DNA from: Acetobacter sacchari
Lineage (GTDB): Bacteria > Pseudomonadota > Alphaproteobacteria > Acetobacterales > Acetobacteraceae
DNA: 64,000 nt
Assembly (NCBI RefSeq): GCF_017377715.1
Contig: NZ_JAFVMF010000004.1
Span: 124,001 to 188,000, forward strand
Direction of reading: 5' to 3'
In this document: one piece after another, positions 49,023 to 57,852 of the stretch
Numbering within the stretch: position 1 is the first letter of the stretch
How the letters are laid out: the number at the start of each line of letters is the position of its first letter
Translations under genes and position numbers: made by a program
Notes under the pieces: model-generated
Databases searched by the model: none
Told to the model about the DNA's origin: nothing
What the model saw: the letters and a program-made list of their open reading frames with translations, nothing else

Positions 49023-50459
49023 TTACTCCGCCGCCAGAGGGGCCGACGCCCGCTCTTTGATCCATTTGTGAATTTGGGTCGCCGCGTCGCGACCATCGCG
49101 AATGGCCCAGACCACAAGGCTGGCGCCGCGCACGATGTCACCCGCTGCGAACACGCCCGGCAGACTGGTCTCGAAGCGTTCCCGGTCGACCTTGAGCGTG
49201 CCCCAGCGCGAAACTTCGAGGTCCTCTGCGTCCCATTGCTCAGGCAGAGGTTCCGGGTCGAAGCCCAACGCCTTGATGACCATGTCGGCCTTGACCGTGA
49301 ACAGGCCGTCCGGCTCCGCTTCGATCGACTGGCGCCCGGTTCCGTCCGGCAGGCCTAAGCGCATGCGCTGCGCGCGCACGCCGGTCACCGTATGGTCGCC
49401 AAGGAAGGCCTCCGGCGCCGCGAGCCACACGAACTCGACGCCCTCTTCCTCCGCGTTCTTCACCTCGCGGACCGAACCGGGCATGTTCGCCCGGTCGCGG
49501 CGATAGAGGCATTTGACCGAACGCGCGCCCTGACGAACAGCCGTGCGGACGCAATCCATGGCTGTATCGCCACCGCCGATGACGACGACGTCCTTACCGG
49601 CCGCATCCAGCTCGCCTTCCGGCAGCGCGTCGCCCAGAGAACGACGGTTGGAGGCCGTAAGGTAATCGAGCGCCGGCACGATGCCCGCGAGGCCCGAACC
49701 CGGCCCGCCGATGTCGCGAGACTTGTAGACGCCGGTCGCGATCAGGACCGCGTCATGACGCTCCCGCAACTGGCCGAGCGACACCTCGCCCGAACCGGCG
49801 CCAATCGCCTGATTGAGATGGAAGACCACGCCCTGCTCTTCAAGGAGCTTCTGTCGACGCGCGACGATATGTTTTTCCAGCTTGAAGCCGGGAATGCCGT
49901 AAATCAGCAGACCACCGACGCGGTCATGGCGATCATACACATGCACCGTATGCCCTGCTGCACGCAGCCGCTCGGCGGCGGCGAGGCCCGCAGGGCCTGC
50001 GCCGACGACGCCTACGGACGTGCCGAGTTCGCGCACCGGAAGCGCCGGTTTCACCCATCCCTGCTCGAACGCCGTGTCGGTGACGAAGCGTTCGACCGCG
50101 CCGATCGTGACACTTTCGAAGCCTTTCTCGATTACGCAGTTGCCTTCGCACAACCTGTCCTGCGGGCAGATGCGGCCGCAAATCTCGGGAAAGGTGTTGG
50201 TCGCCGACGACACCGCGTAGGCTTCCTCAAGGCGTCCCTCGGCGGTCAGCATCAACCAGTCGGGAATATTGTTCCCCAGCGGGCAATGGACCGAACAGAA
50301 CGGCACGCCGCATTGCGAGCAACGGCTCGCCTGCCGCTCCGCTTCGGAACGGGCGAAATCGACGTAAATCTCGTCAAAATCCTTGAGCCGCGCGTCCGCC
50401 GTACGCTTGTCCGGCTGCGCCTGTGGTACCGAGACGAACGAAAGCATTGGAGCGGACAT
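49023..50459 (-). CDS. gltD: Glutamate synthase small subunit (beta)
   Basis: A 478-residue FAD/NADPH subunit that feeds electrons to GltB. N-terminal Fe-S cysteines are in ASRCSQCGVPFCSVHCPLGNNIPDW and GRICPQDRLCEGNCVIEKG; the FAD motif is VGVVGAGPAGLAAAERL and the NADPH motif VVVIGGGDTAMDCVRTAVRQGA, ending in a second FAD site (GVFAAGDIVRGASLVVWAI). The ATG at 50459 (MSAPMLSFVS) has AAAGGA upstream; the frame is open to 50504. First gene of gltD-gltB, the reverse of the E. coli order. Confidence 0.95.
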   Translation of the reverse strand: MSAPMLSFVSVPQAQPDKRTADARLKDFDEIYVDFARSEAERQASRCSQCGVPFCSVHCPLGNNIPDWLMLTAEGRLEEAYAVSSATNTFPEICGRICPQDRLCEGNCVIEKGFESVTIGAVERFVTDTAFEQGWVKPALPVRELGTSVGVVGAGPAGLAAAERLRAAGHTVHVYDRHDRVGGLLIYGIPGFKLEKHIVARRQKLLEEQGVVFHLNQAIGAGSGEVSLGQLRERHDAVLIATGVYKSRDIGGPGSGLAGIVPALDYLTASNRRSLGDALPEGELDAAGKDVVVIGGGDTAMDCVRTAVRQGARSVKCLYRRDRANMPGSVREVKNAEEEGVEFVWLAAPEAFLGDHTVTGVRAQRMRLGLPDGTGRQSIEAEPDGLFTVKADMVIKALGFDPEPLPEQWDAEDLEVSRWGTLKVDRERFETSLPGVFAAGDIVRGASLVVWAIRDGRDAATQIHKWIKERASAPLAAE

Positions 50460-50674
50460 GGTGCTCAATTCCTTTATCGCCGGATTGAATCCGGCGCATG
50501 ACATGTCTGAAGCGGGACGCTGGACTTAACTCAAGTTCCAGACAGACAAAAGGCAGCAACGCTGACCTTTTAAGCAAAAACAACAGCAGCGCCATCGGCG
50601 ACCGCATGCCGCGCGGGGAACAAAAGGCCTCAAATCGGACCAAATTAATTACAAGCGATTGTTTTGTATATTTT

Positions 50675-51640
50675 TTATGAAGCATCTCTAAAACGCGCCA
50701 TGTATTGCGGCGCCACAAGACCAAGCGGCGTCGGAGTAATTCCAAACGCCTCCAGTCCGGGCTCAACGCCCGTTACGACATTATCGACTGACAACATCCT
50801 GAGTTGATCACGCGTCAGCATCTGTCCGGGCAACCGCTCCAGCACGGCCGCCTGAAGCTCAGCGATTCCGTCAGACACTGCGAAGACTACCTTCCTCCGA
50901 CCGGTCATTTCGAGCACTTTTCGCCCGATTTCGATCATCGAAAGGACCTCCGGGCCGCCCAACTCATAAACACGCGCCGCTCCGGAGCGGCTGAGCGGCC
51001 TCGGCACCCCCGCCCCTACGTCGCCCAAAGCAGCGATAGCGCGCCTGATCGCTTCAGCGACGTCAGCCACGTAGACGGGCTGCAACCGTGTCCGCGCGCT
51101 ATAAACGGGCAACGCCAGCGGCACATACCGAGCAAGCGCTCCCATAAGGTTGAAGAACCCGTCTTCCGGCCCGAACAGCACGGAGGCGCGCAAAATCGTC
51201 GCATCGGGAAAATGCTGCTGGACCTCCGCCTCGCCCGCCCCGCGACTACGCCCGTAGGCGGACGGGCTGGAGACCGACGCGCCGAGCGCCGACATATGAA
51301 TGAAGGACGCCACCCCTTCTGCGAAGGCCAGCCGGGCCACACGCCCCGCGCCGACGACATTGACGGCTTCCAGCGCCCTGCCCCCAAGCACTGCCGCCAG
51401 ATTAATGACAGTCGACGCGCCACGCAGCGCCGTCGCGACGGCGCTCTCGTCCTGTACCGGCGCATAGAACGGAGCGATCTGCCCAACGTCGCCAAGTGAC
51501 CGCAGTCGCTCGGCCAGATCCGTGCGACGGCAAGCGATGCGCACGACAAACCCGTCCTGTGCGAGTTTCCGGACCACATAGGCGCCAAGAAATCCGGAAC
51601 CGCCGAATACGGTTGCGATACGCTGACCAAGCTCCATCAT
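50675..51640 (-). CDS. NAD(P)-binding epimerase-like protein (NDUFA9/complex I-associated type)
   Basis: A 321-residue extended short-chain dehydrogenase. The nucleotide motif is TVFGGSGFLGAYVVRKL near residue 10. INLAAVLGG, FIHMSALGASVSSPSAYGRSRGAGE and ILRASVLFGPEDGFFN match the atypical SDR group related to the NDUFA9 subunit of complex I, where the classical Y-x-x-x-K is changed (here Y-G-R-S-R). It probably binds NAD(P)H with a structural or quinone-related role. Stands alone, transcribed towards gltD. Confidence 0.85.
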   Translation of the reverse strand: MMELGQRIATVFGGSGFLGAYVVRKLAQDGFVVRIACRRTDLAERLRSLGDVGQIAPFYAPVQDESAVATALRGASTVINLAAVLGGRALEAVNVVGAGRVARLAFAEGVASFIHMSALGASVSSPSAYGRSRGAGEAEVQQHFPDATILRASVLFGPEDGFFNLMGALARYVPLALPVYSARTRLQPVYVADVAEAIRRAIAALGDVGAGVPRPLSRSGAARVYELGGPEVLSMIEIGRKVLEMTGRRKVVFAVSDGIAELQAAVLERLPGQMLTRDQLRMLSVDNVVTGVEPGLEAFGITPTPLGLVAPQYMARFRDAS

Positions 51641-51909
51641 TCATCCCCCGACAAAGCACTTGCGACACGAACGCGCAGCGCCCTGCGGCGACTGAAAAGA
51701 GGCTATGAAAATCAGGGGCGAACAAGAAATTTCCGCCAGAAGGCGTTACGGCAGGCGACTTTCAGACCGTCAGCCATCTTCGAACCTGCCGCGCAATGAC
51801 ACGGGACGACGAGGCGCCCCCACGTCACGATGAGGGGAAACGTTCCATATGGGACAACGCCCGCACAGACGTAACGACGCAAACAGACCTGTAACCGACG
51901 GATCGACCG

Positions 51910-53319
51910 TCACTCCATACCACCTCCACGCGGCAACGTGATGACCGCGGCAAGACCGCCAAGCCCGGAGCGCCGAAGCTCCAGTGAGCCTCCATGAAGC
52001 TCACACAGCTCTCGACTGATCGACAGACCAAAGCCATATCCGGCCTCAGTCTCGTCCAGACGCCTGCCTTCCTGCATTGCTTGCAGCATCTCCGCCTCAC
52101 CCAGTCCGTCGCCGTCGTCTTCGATCAGGATCTGCGCCAGACGCCCACCGCGAGGAGCGGAAATCCGGACTCTTGAGCGTGCATGTCGCCAGGCGTTGTC
52201 GAGCAGGTTGCCGAGCATCTCATCGAGATCCTGCCCGTCGCAACGCACCAACAGGTCATCAGGAATACTCTGTTCGATATCAAGGCTACGCTCGGCATGA
52301 AGACGCCTCAGAGCCGAGACGAGATCCTCGATATGAGGCACCACGATCTCCACCGGGTGCGCGGCGGTCCCGGCCGACGTCGCTCGCGCGCGGCCGAGAT
52401 GTCGCCGGATCTGGCTTTCCATCCGCTCAACAAGTGCGGCCAGCCGCCCGTCGGCGTCGCACGCGGACTCCGCGAGATCGAGTTTCAGCGCGGCGAGCGG
52501 CGTCTTCAGGCCATGCGCCAGATTGGCGACATGCGTGCGGGCACGCGCCACAGCCTGCTCATTCGCCTGAATCAGCTCATTCAGTTCATCGACGAGCGGC
52601 AACAGCTCCGTCGGCTCGGACACGTGTATCTGCCTCAGCTTGCCCGCACGCACCTCCGCAACCATCGCCTGCAGACGCACCAGCGGGCCGAGCCCGACGC
52701 GCAATTGCGCAAACAGGGCGACGAGAAGACAAAACGCCATCCCCCCAAGACATACGAGCAACGGCGTCATCGCCCTGCGTAACGGCCGTTCGACGATCTC
52801 TCGTGGTCCGGCCACGATAATAACGGAACGACCGAGCGACGTTGGGACCGACGCCACACGGTAATGAAGTAGTCGACCGTCCCGCCCCCGCACATCCATC
52901 GGGCGGGGGAAAACGAGTTCGCCGCGCACCATTACTCCGTCTCGTCGGAAATGAGGCATACGCGGCGGGTGCTGGTTCGGTGGAGGCGGCGGAGGCGGGG
53001 GCATCGGCAGGTCCGCCCCATTCAGTGACGCCGAACGCGCGGCTCCCGCGTCGCCGATCACCTCCCACGCCCACCCCGATCCGGGGCGATTGAAGGGCGG
53101 CGCGTCCACGCGAAAGCCCGGATCGAGCGTTCCGTTTGCATCGACGGCCGACGCCAGAATCTCGATCTGCGCGTCCAGACGCTCGTCCATGTCGTGCAGA
53201 ACGAGCCAGCCCAGCTCATGGCCTATGATGATCGAGGACAGACCGAAACCGACAAGCAGCGTCACACAGGTCGTGACCAGCAGACGACCGGTCAGCGAAC
53301 GCGGCAGAACCTGCATCAC
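51910..53319 (-). CDS. Sensor histidine kinase (PhoQ/QseC-like)
   Basis: A 469-residue membrane kinase. TM1 is LLVTTCVTLLVGFGLSSIII; a periplasmic sensor domain with a Pro-rich loop (MPPPPPPPPNQHPPRMPHF) follows; TM2 is MTPLLVCLGGMAFCLLVALF; then a HAMP-like linker. The H-box is HVANLAHGLKTPLAALKL, the N-box LLDNAWRHARSRVRI, then EDDGDGLGEAEM and the G-box GYGFGLSISRELCELHGGS. It starts with ATGA over the stop of the response regulator gene. The periplasmic proline/His loop could sense metals, but no ligand is proven. Confidence 0.9.
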   Translation of the reverse strand: MMQVLPRSLTGRLLVTTCVTLLVGFGLSSIIIGHELGWLVLHDMDERLDAQIEILASAVDANGTLDPGFRVDAPPFNRPGSGWAWEVIGDAGAARSASLNGADLPMPPPPPPPPNQHPPRMPHFRRDGVMVRGELVFPRPMDVRGRDGRLLHYRVASVPTSLGRSVIIVAGPREIVERPLRRAMTPLLVCLGGMAFCLLVALFAQLRVGLGPLVRLQAMVAEVRAGKLRQIHVSEPTELLPLVDELNELIQANEQAVARARTHVANLAHGLKTPLAALKLDLAESACDADGRLAALVERMESQIRRHLGRARATSAGTAAHPVEIVVPHIEDLVSALRRLHAERSLDIEQSIPDDLLVRCDGQDLDEMLGNLLDNAWRHARSRVRISAPRGGRLAQILIEDDGDGLGEAEMLQAMQEGRRLDETEAGYGFGLSISRELCELHGGSLELRRSGLGGLAAVITLPRGGGME

Positions 53320-53984
53320 GCGGGTCCGCCCGCAGTCAGTCGGTATCCGCGTCCGCGCAGGGTTTCGATCATCTCCGCGCCGATTTTACGTCGCAACCTG
53401 CCAATAATCACCTCGAGCGAATTGGAGTCGACCTCAGCGTCCCCTTCGTAAACCCGCTCCAGAAGATCGAGACGCTCCACGACCGCCTCCATACGCAGCA
53501 TAAGGCAGGACAGCACGCGCCATTCCAGCGCGGTCAGACGCACGGGCATGCCATCTTTTTCGAAATGTCCGGTCTGCGCATCGAAACTCAGAGAGCCGCA
53601 TGAGAGAACGCTGGTCGAATGCCCGGCTGCGCGACGCACCAGCGCGCGCAAACGCATAACCAGCTCCTCGATCCGAAAAGGCTTCACGAGATAGTCGTCG
53701 GCGCCCGCCTTGAACCCGCGCACCTTGTCAGACCATCCGTCCCGCGCCGTCAAAATCAGCACCGGCATGCGGCGCTGCGCAGCGCGCCACTGCTGCAGCA
53801 CACTGACTCCGTCGAGCGTCGGCAACCCGATGTCGAGAACCGCAACGTCATACGTTTCGGTCTCGCCCAGATGCGCGCCGTCTTCCCCGTCCGCCGCCAC
53901 GTCGACGGCAAAATTTTCTGCGCGAAGCGCCCGGGCGATGCGGTCAGACAGAGCTTCGTCATCTTCCAGCAACAGAACACGCAT
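53316..53984 (-). CDS. OmpR-family response regulator
   Basis: A 222-residue regulator. The receiver domain (1-115) has LLLEDDEAL (acid pocket), DVAVLDIGLPTLDGVSV (phospho-Asp near 51), LILTARDG (Thr) and DDYLVKPF (Lys). The winged-helix DNA-binding domain ends with LIGRLRRKIGAEMIETLRGRGYRL-type sequence. It overlaps the kinase gene by four bases, so the two form one unit. It is divergent from the OB-fold-like gene at 54131 and probably controls it. Confidence 0.93.
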   Translation of the reverse strand: MRVLLLEDDEALSDRIARALRAENFAVDVAADGEDGAHLGETETYDVAVLDIGLPTLDGVSVLQQWRAAQRRMPVLILTARDGWSDKVRGFKAGADDYLVKPFRIEELVMRLRALVRRAAGHSTSVLSCGSLSFDAQTGHFEKDGMPVRLTALEWRVLSCLMLRMEAVVERLDLLERVYEGDAEVDSNSLEVIIGRLRRKIGAEMIETLRGRGYRLTAGGPA

Positions 53985-54130
53985 TACGACCTCCGAACGC
54001 CAGCGCCCTCATAGCAGCGCCACTGCGCTCCTACGCCGCGCAATCTGAACCAGACCTGAACGGCACGGTTCAGCGTGCGTCAGGAGCGCGCTGATAAACC
54101 TCCGTTCAACGACAACCTTGGAGTTTGACC

Positions 54131-54673
54131 ATGTCGGTCGAAAAATCACGACGCTACCGGACCGCGGCCTCCGCCATTGGCCTGCTTCTGGTCGGAGGGA
54201 TCATCGGAAACGGCGTGGCGTCATTTCGTCGCCCCGTGATCGAGACGGCGCCCATCGCCCCGGTCGCAATAAACAGGCTGCCGCAATCGCGCGGCCCCGT
54301 CACAGTCAAGGCTCGCGTGGCGGAAGTTTTCGGCCATGACGCCATTCTTGACGACGGCACGGGGCGCATTCTGGTTGAACTCGGCCATGGCCCGGACAGG
54401 GACGGTTTGCTGACGGTCGGTCGCACCCTCACGGCCCAAGGGCGATTCGGCCATGGCGTTCTGCACGCCAGGTTCGTGGTCGCCGAAAACGGCGATGTGG
54501 TCGAGGTCGAGCCGCCGCCACCGCCGCATCATCACCGCCACGGGCCGCCGGACGGCCGGGACGGATCGCCGCCGCCCGATGGGCCGAAGCCCCCGCCGCC
54601 TCCACCCGGCGCGGATCATGCGCAGCCGATTGCGCCGTCCACGCAGGACGTGGGGCAGACGCCGCACCAGTGA
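54131..54673 (+). CDS. Exported OB-fold-like protein with Pro/His-rich tail
   Basis: A 180-residue protein starting at ATG 54131 with GGAG seven bases upstream. A membrane or signal segment (AASAIGLLLVGGIIGNGVA) precedes a small beta-rich domain (about 55-125: GPVTVKARVAEVFGHDAILDDGTGRILVEL...LTAQGRF), in the style of the bacterial OB-fold (YgiW/BOF) proteins. The tail is rich in Pro and His (PPPPPHHHRHGPP, then PPPPPPG), which could bind metal ions. It is divergent from the kinase/regulator pair, as ygiW is from qseBC in E. coli. Function unknown. Confidence 0.65.
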   Translation: MSVEKSRRYRTAASAIGLLLVGGIIGNGVASFRRPVIETAPIAPVAINRLPQSRGPVTVKARVAEVFGHDAILDDGTGRILVELGHGPDRDGLLTVGRTLTAQGRFGHGVLHARFVVAENGDVVEVEPPPPPHHHRHGPPDGRDGSPPPDGPKPPPPPPGADHAQPIAPSTQDVGQTPHQ

Positions 54674-54864
54674 AGAGGCGCGCGAGGGCGTGTCGTCAGT
54701 TAACGTGACGGCGTCCGTTGTTCCGCGTCTTCCTTCATTAGCGGAAGATGCGGAATAACCAGCGATCACCCCTCCTCACTTACATCAGCAAAGACACGAT
54801 TTTATTTAAATATTTATTATACTTATACTGCAAAAATCATAATAAAAAAGCACCGCAACACCCT

Positions 54865-55887
54865 CTAGGTACTTTCCCTCACATGTAGCGTGAACCCCAG
54901 ATCGAGCCGGGCGGCCTCGGGTGTCCGGCCGCACATCAGGTCCAGCAGCATCTCGGCTGATTTCCTTCCGATCTCGTAGCGTGGCGTGGCGACGGTGCTC
55001 AGAGCTGGCACCGTCCAGGCTGAAGCCGGAAGATCGTTGAACCCCGCGATCGCAAGCTGCTGCGGCACCGCGATGCCCCGCCTCTGACAATGAAACAGCG
55101 CGCCTTGCGCCAGGTCGTCATTGCAGAAGAACACCGCTTCAATATCCGGGCGCTCCGCCAGAACGCGGTCCAGAAGCGCGGCGCCAAGGGCTACCGAAGA
55201 CCGATCCGGCACCAGCAGTTCGTAGGGGGCGTCCAACCCGACTTCCTTAAGCGCGCGCCGGAATCCGGCCCCGCGCGCCAGGGTCCGCGGGTCCAGTTGC
55301 GCCGCCACAAAACCGGTTCGCCCATAGCCGCGTCCCGCAAAGTGCCGCGCGATGGCGGCGCCACCTTCGTCCTGCGAAAAGCCCACGGAATAGCTGCCCG
55401 CCTCACCACTCAGCTCCATCATTTGCACGACCGGCAACGCAGGGGTCTTCAGCAGATTCAACGTTCCCGGCAGATGGTCGATGCCGGTCAGCAGCACGCC
55501 ATCCGGCCGGAACGCCAGCAATCCACGCAATTGCCGTTCCTCTTCCGCTGGAGCGTAGTTGGTCGTCGCCATGATGATTTGATAGCGCTCCTCCGACAGC
55601 ACCGCGTCGATGCCGGCCAACATTTCCACAAACACCATATTGGTAATGGATGGGACCAGCACCGCGACATTCATGGACCGTGCGGAGGCCAGCGCGCTGG
55701 CCGCGCGGTCCGGCACGTAGCCCAGAGCCGCCGCTGCCTTCTCGATCCGCGCCCGCAGATCAGGACTCAACCGGGCGGACCCTCGAAACGCGCGGGAGAC
55801 ACTGATCATGCTGGTGCCGGCCGCCGCCGCCACGTCTTCGATCGTCACGCGGCCCTTGACGGGCATGCGTGGTTTCCGGCCGGCCAT
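54865..55887 (-). CDS. gntR: LacI-family repressor of gluconate metabolism
   Basis: A 340-residue regulator. The helix-turn-helix and hinge are at the N-terminus (VTIEDVAAAAGTSMISVSRAFRG...VPDRAASALA), followed by a periplasmic-binding-protein-like effector domain (VAVLVPSITNMVFVEMLAGIDAVL, FFCNDDLAQGALFHCQRRGIAVP, IAGFNDLPAS). Position divergent from the gluconate importer-kinase-edd-eda unit, and palindromes TGTTAGCGTTAACA like the E. coli GntR operator (ATGTTA-N4-TAACAT), support a GntR role with gluconate or its phosphate as inducer. Confidence 0.88.
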   Translation of the reverse strand: MAGRKPRMPVKGRVTIEDVAAAAGTSMISVSRAFRGSARLSPDLRARIEKAAAALGYVPDRAASALASARSMNVAVLVPSITNMVFVEMLAGIDAVLSEERYQIIMATTNYAPAEEERQLRGLLAFRPDGVLLTGIDHLPGTLNLLKTPALPVVQMMELSGEAGSYSVGFSQDEGGAAIARHFAGRGYGRTGFVAAQLDPRTLARGAGFRRALKEVGLDAPYELLVPDRSSVALGAALLDRVLAERPDIEAVFFCNDDLAQGALFHCQRRGIAVPQQLAIAGFNDLPASAWTVPALSTVATPRYEIGRKSAEMLLDLMCGRTPEAARLDLGFTLHVREST

Positions 55888-55927
55888 CGATCAGGTGTCC
55901 CTTCAGTTTCCGCTTTACAGACAAAAT

Positions 55928-55943
55928 ATGTTAGCGTTAACAA
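55928..55943 (+). promoter_or_regulatory. GntR-type operator before the gluconate importer
   Basis: ATGTTAGCGTTAACAA: half-sites TGTTA and TAACA around a four-base centre, in the 144-base gap between gntR and the MFS gene. The same core recurs at 60511-60526. It could repress both divergent promoters. Confidence 0.75.
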
Positions 55944-56031
55944 TAAGCTCAAAATCAATAATCAAGGTACGAACAGCAGCTTCATAAGCAACAATCAAGA
56001 GAAGCTCCATAAACAACGTATCGGGGGAAGT

Positions 56032-57318
56032 ATGGCCAGCCTTTCCGCGCAGGTCCCACGGCGCCGCTGGATTATCGGCGGGCTGCTCGGTGGGGGCGTG
56101 CTTGTCAATTATATCGATCGCATCAATCTCTCGGTCGCGGCGCCGCAGCTCATGGCGGAGTTCCACCTCACGCCCACTGATATCGGACTGCTTTTCAGCG
56201 CTTTCTTCTGGTCCTACGCGCTGCTGACGATCCCGGCCGGCATGATCCTCGACCGGTTCGGGGTCACATCGGTCGGGCGCTGGGGCGCGTTCCTGTGGTC
56301 CATTGCCTCTGCGGCGGTGGCGTTCGCCAGCGGGTTCGGCGGCATCTTCATGGCCCGCCTGCTGTTAGGCGCGGCCGAAGCGCCCTGCTTCCCCGCCAAC
56401 GCGAAGGCCACGGGCTACTGGTTCCCACGTCAGGAGCGCTCTGTCGCGACCTCGCTCTTCGACGCAGCGGCGAAATTCGCCAATGTCATCGGCGTGCCCC
56501 TTGGCGCATTCGTAGTGGTGAATTTCGGTTGGCGTTGGGGTTTCGGCGTCACCGCCGCGCTGAGCTTCTCTTATTTCGTAGCATATTACTGCATCTATCG
56601 AGATCCGTCAGCGGACAAGAACCTCTCGCGCGAAGAGCACGCGTATATCCTCGACGGTGGCGCCACCCCGGAGGGCGAATCTGCGAGCAGCGCGGGCTCC
56701 ATGCTGGTTTACCTGCTCCGCCAGCGGAAAGTCTGGGGCCTGAGCCTCGGCTTCGCAGCCTATGGCTACACCTTCTACCTCTTCCTCACGTGGCTGCCGG
56801 GTTATCTGGTGCAGGCGATGCACATGAGCATCCTTGAATCCGCCGGTTACGCCGCAATTCCGTGGGCCTGCGCCACAGTGTCGGACATCGTGTTCGGCGG
56901 CCTGCTGGTCGACCGCCTGATCGCGGCCGGGCATGACGAGACCAAAGTCCGCAAGACCGTGCTGGTTGTCGGGATGCTGTTCGGCCTCTCCGTGTTCAAC
57001 GCCACACAAACCACCGATCCCCGCTGGGCGATCTTTTGGATATCGATCGCCCTGTCCGGTCTCGCGGCTTCGGCCCCCATCGGCTGGTCCATCCCCTCGC
57101 TCATCGCGCCAAAGGGCGGCACCGCCACCATTGGAGGAATCATGAACTTCCTCAACAATATGATGGGCGTCATCGCGCCGATCGTCACTGGGCTGATCGT
57201 CGGCGCCACCCATCATTTCGAGGCTGCGTTCCTCGTCGCTGGCGTGATGCTCCTGTTCGGTATCTTCTCCTATGTGGTCGTCCTGGGGCGGATCGAACCG
57301 ATCCCGTCGCCCGCATGA
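56032..57318 (+). CDS. MFS sugar-acid importer (anion:cation symporter family)
   Basis: A 428-residue twelve-helix carrier starting at ATG 56032, with GGGGGAAG upstream; the frame stays open far upstream but that part is antisense to gntR. The start VNYIDRINLSVAAPQLMAEFHLTP, the motif GMILDRFGVTSVGRWG and the block LLLGAAEAPCFPANAKATGYWFPRQERSVATSLFDAAAKFANVIG are hallmarks of the ACS family (galactonate, glucarate and related carriers). Followed by gntK with a four-base overlap, so gluconate is the likely substrate. No GntT-type permease is present here. Confidence 0.88.
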   Translation: MASLSAQVPRRRWIIGGLLGGGVLVNYIDRINLSVAAPQLMAEFHLTPTDIGLLFSAFFWSYALLTIPAGMILDRFGVTSVGRWGAFLWSIASAAVAFASGFGGIFMARLLLGAAEAPCFPANAKATGYWFPRQERSVATSLFDAAAKFANVIGVPLGAFVVVNFGWRWGFGVTAALSFSYFVAYYCIYRDPSADKNLSREEHAYILDGGATPEGESASSAGSMLVYLLRQRKVWGLSLGFAAYGYTFYLFLTWLPGYLVQAMHMSILESAGYAAIPWACATVSDIVFGGLLVDRLIAAGHDETKVRKTVLVVGMLFGLSVFNATQTTDPRWAIFWISIALSGLAASAPIGWSIPSLIAPKGGTATIGGIMNFLNNMMGVIAPIVTGLIVGATHHFEAAFLVAGVMLLFGIFSYVVVLGRIEPIPSPA

Positions 57319-57827
57319 GCGCGGTGCGCTTCATCGTCGTCATGGGAGTCTCAGGCTGTGGAAAATCCACGGTCGCGGCACTTCTGGCCGGACGATTGGG
57401 CTGGGAATTCATCGAGGGCGACGCCCTCCACCCTGCCGCAAATGTCGAGAAGATGCGTCTTGGCGTCCCGCTGGACGATACGGATCGCGCGCCCTGGCTC
57501 CAGAAAGTGGCCCGCACGATCCAGGATTGGCGGGCTGCGGACAAGACCGGCATCATCGCCTGCTCAGCTCTGCGCCGACGCTACCGCGAGACCATCGTCA
57601 GCGGGGCGGACGATGTGCGCTTCATCTACCTGCGCGGCAAGTCCCCGCTGATCGCGGAGCGTCTCGCCGCCAGACAGGGTCACTACATGCCCGTGAGCCT
57701 GCTGGAAAGCCAATTCGCCACGCTCGAAGAGCCCGACCCGGACGAGCCCGTCATCACGATCGACACGGGAGCGCCGGCTGGCGAGCTGGTGACCGAAGTG
57801 CTCGGCACATTGCATCTGGCGGCCTGA
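57315..57827 (+). CDS. gntK: Gluconokinase
   Basis: A 170-residue cytosolic kinase forming 6-phosphogluconate from gluconate and ATP. The P-loop GVSGCGKST is at residues 11-19, followed by [32 protein letters not shown], the family's gluconate-binding block, and [11 protein letters not shown]. Its ATG overlaps the importer's stop (ATGA), so uptake and phosphorylation are coupled. Edd follows 25 bases later. Confidence 0.95.
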   Translation: MSAVRFIVVMGVSGCGKSTVAALLAGRLGWEFIEGDALHPAANVEKMRLGVPLDDTDRAPWLQKVARTIQDWRAADKTGIIACSALRRRYRETIVSGADDVRFIYLRGKSPLIAERLAARQGHYMPVSLLESQFATLEEPDPDEPVITIDTGAPAGELVTEVLGTLHLAA

Positions 57828-57852
57828 CGGGCCGGCCAGGGGAGTCCATGAG

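Noticed and set aside
55090-56031. Upstream extension of the MFS importer frame (to give 742 codons)
   Set aside because: This part runs antisense through gntR. The true start is ATG 56032 with a good ribosome site and a normal MFS N-terminus.
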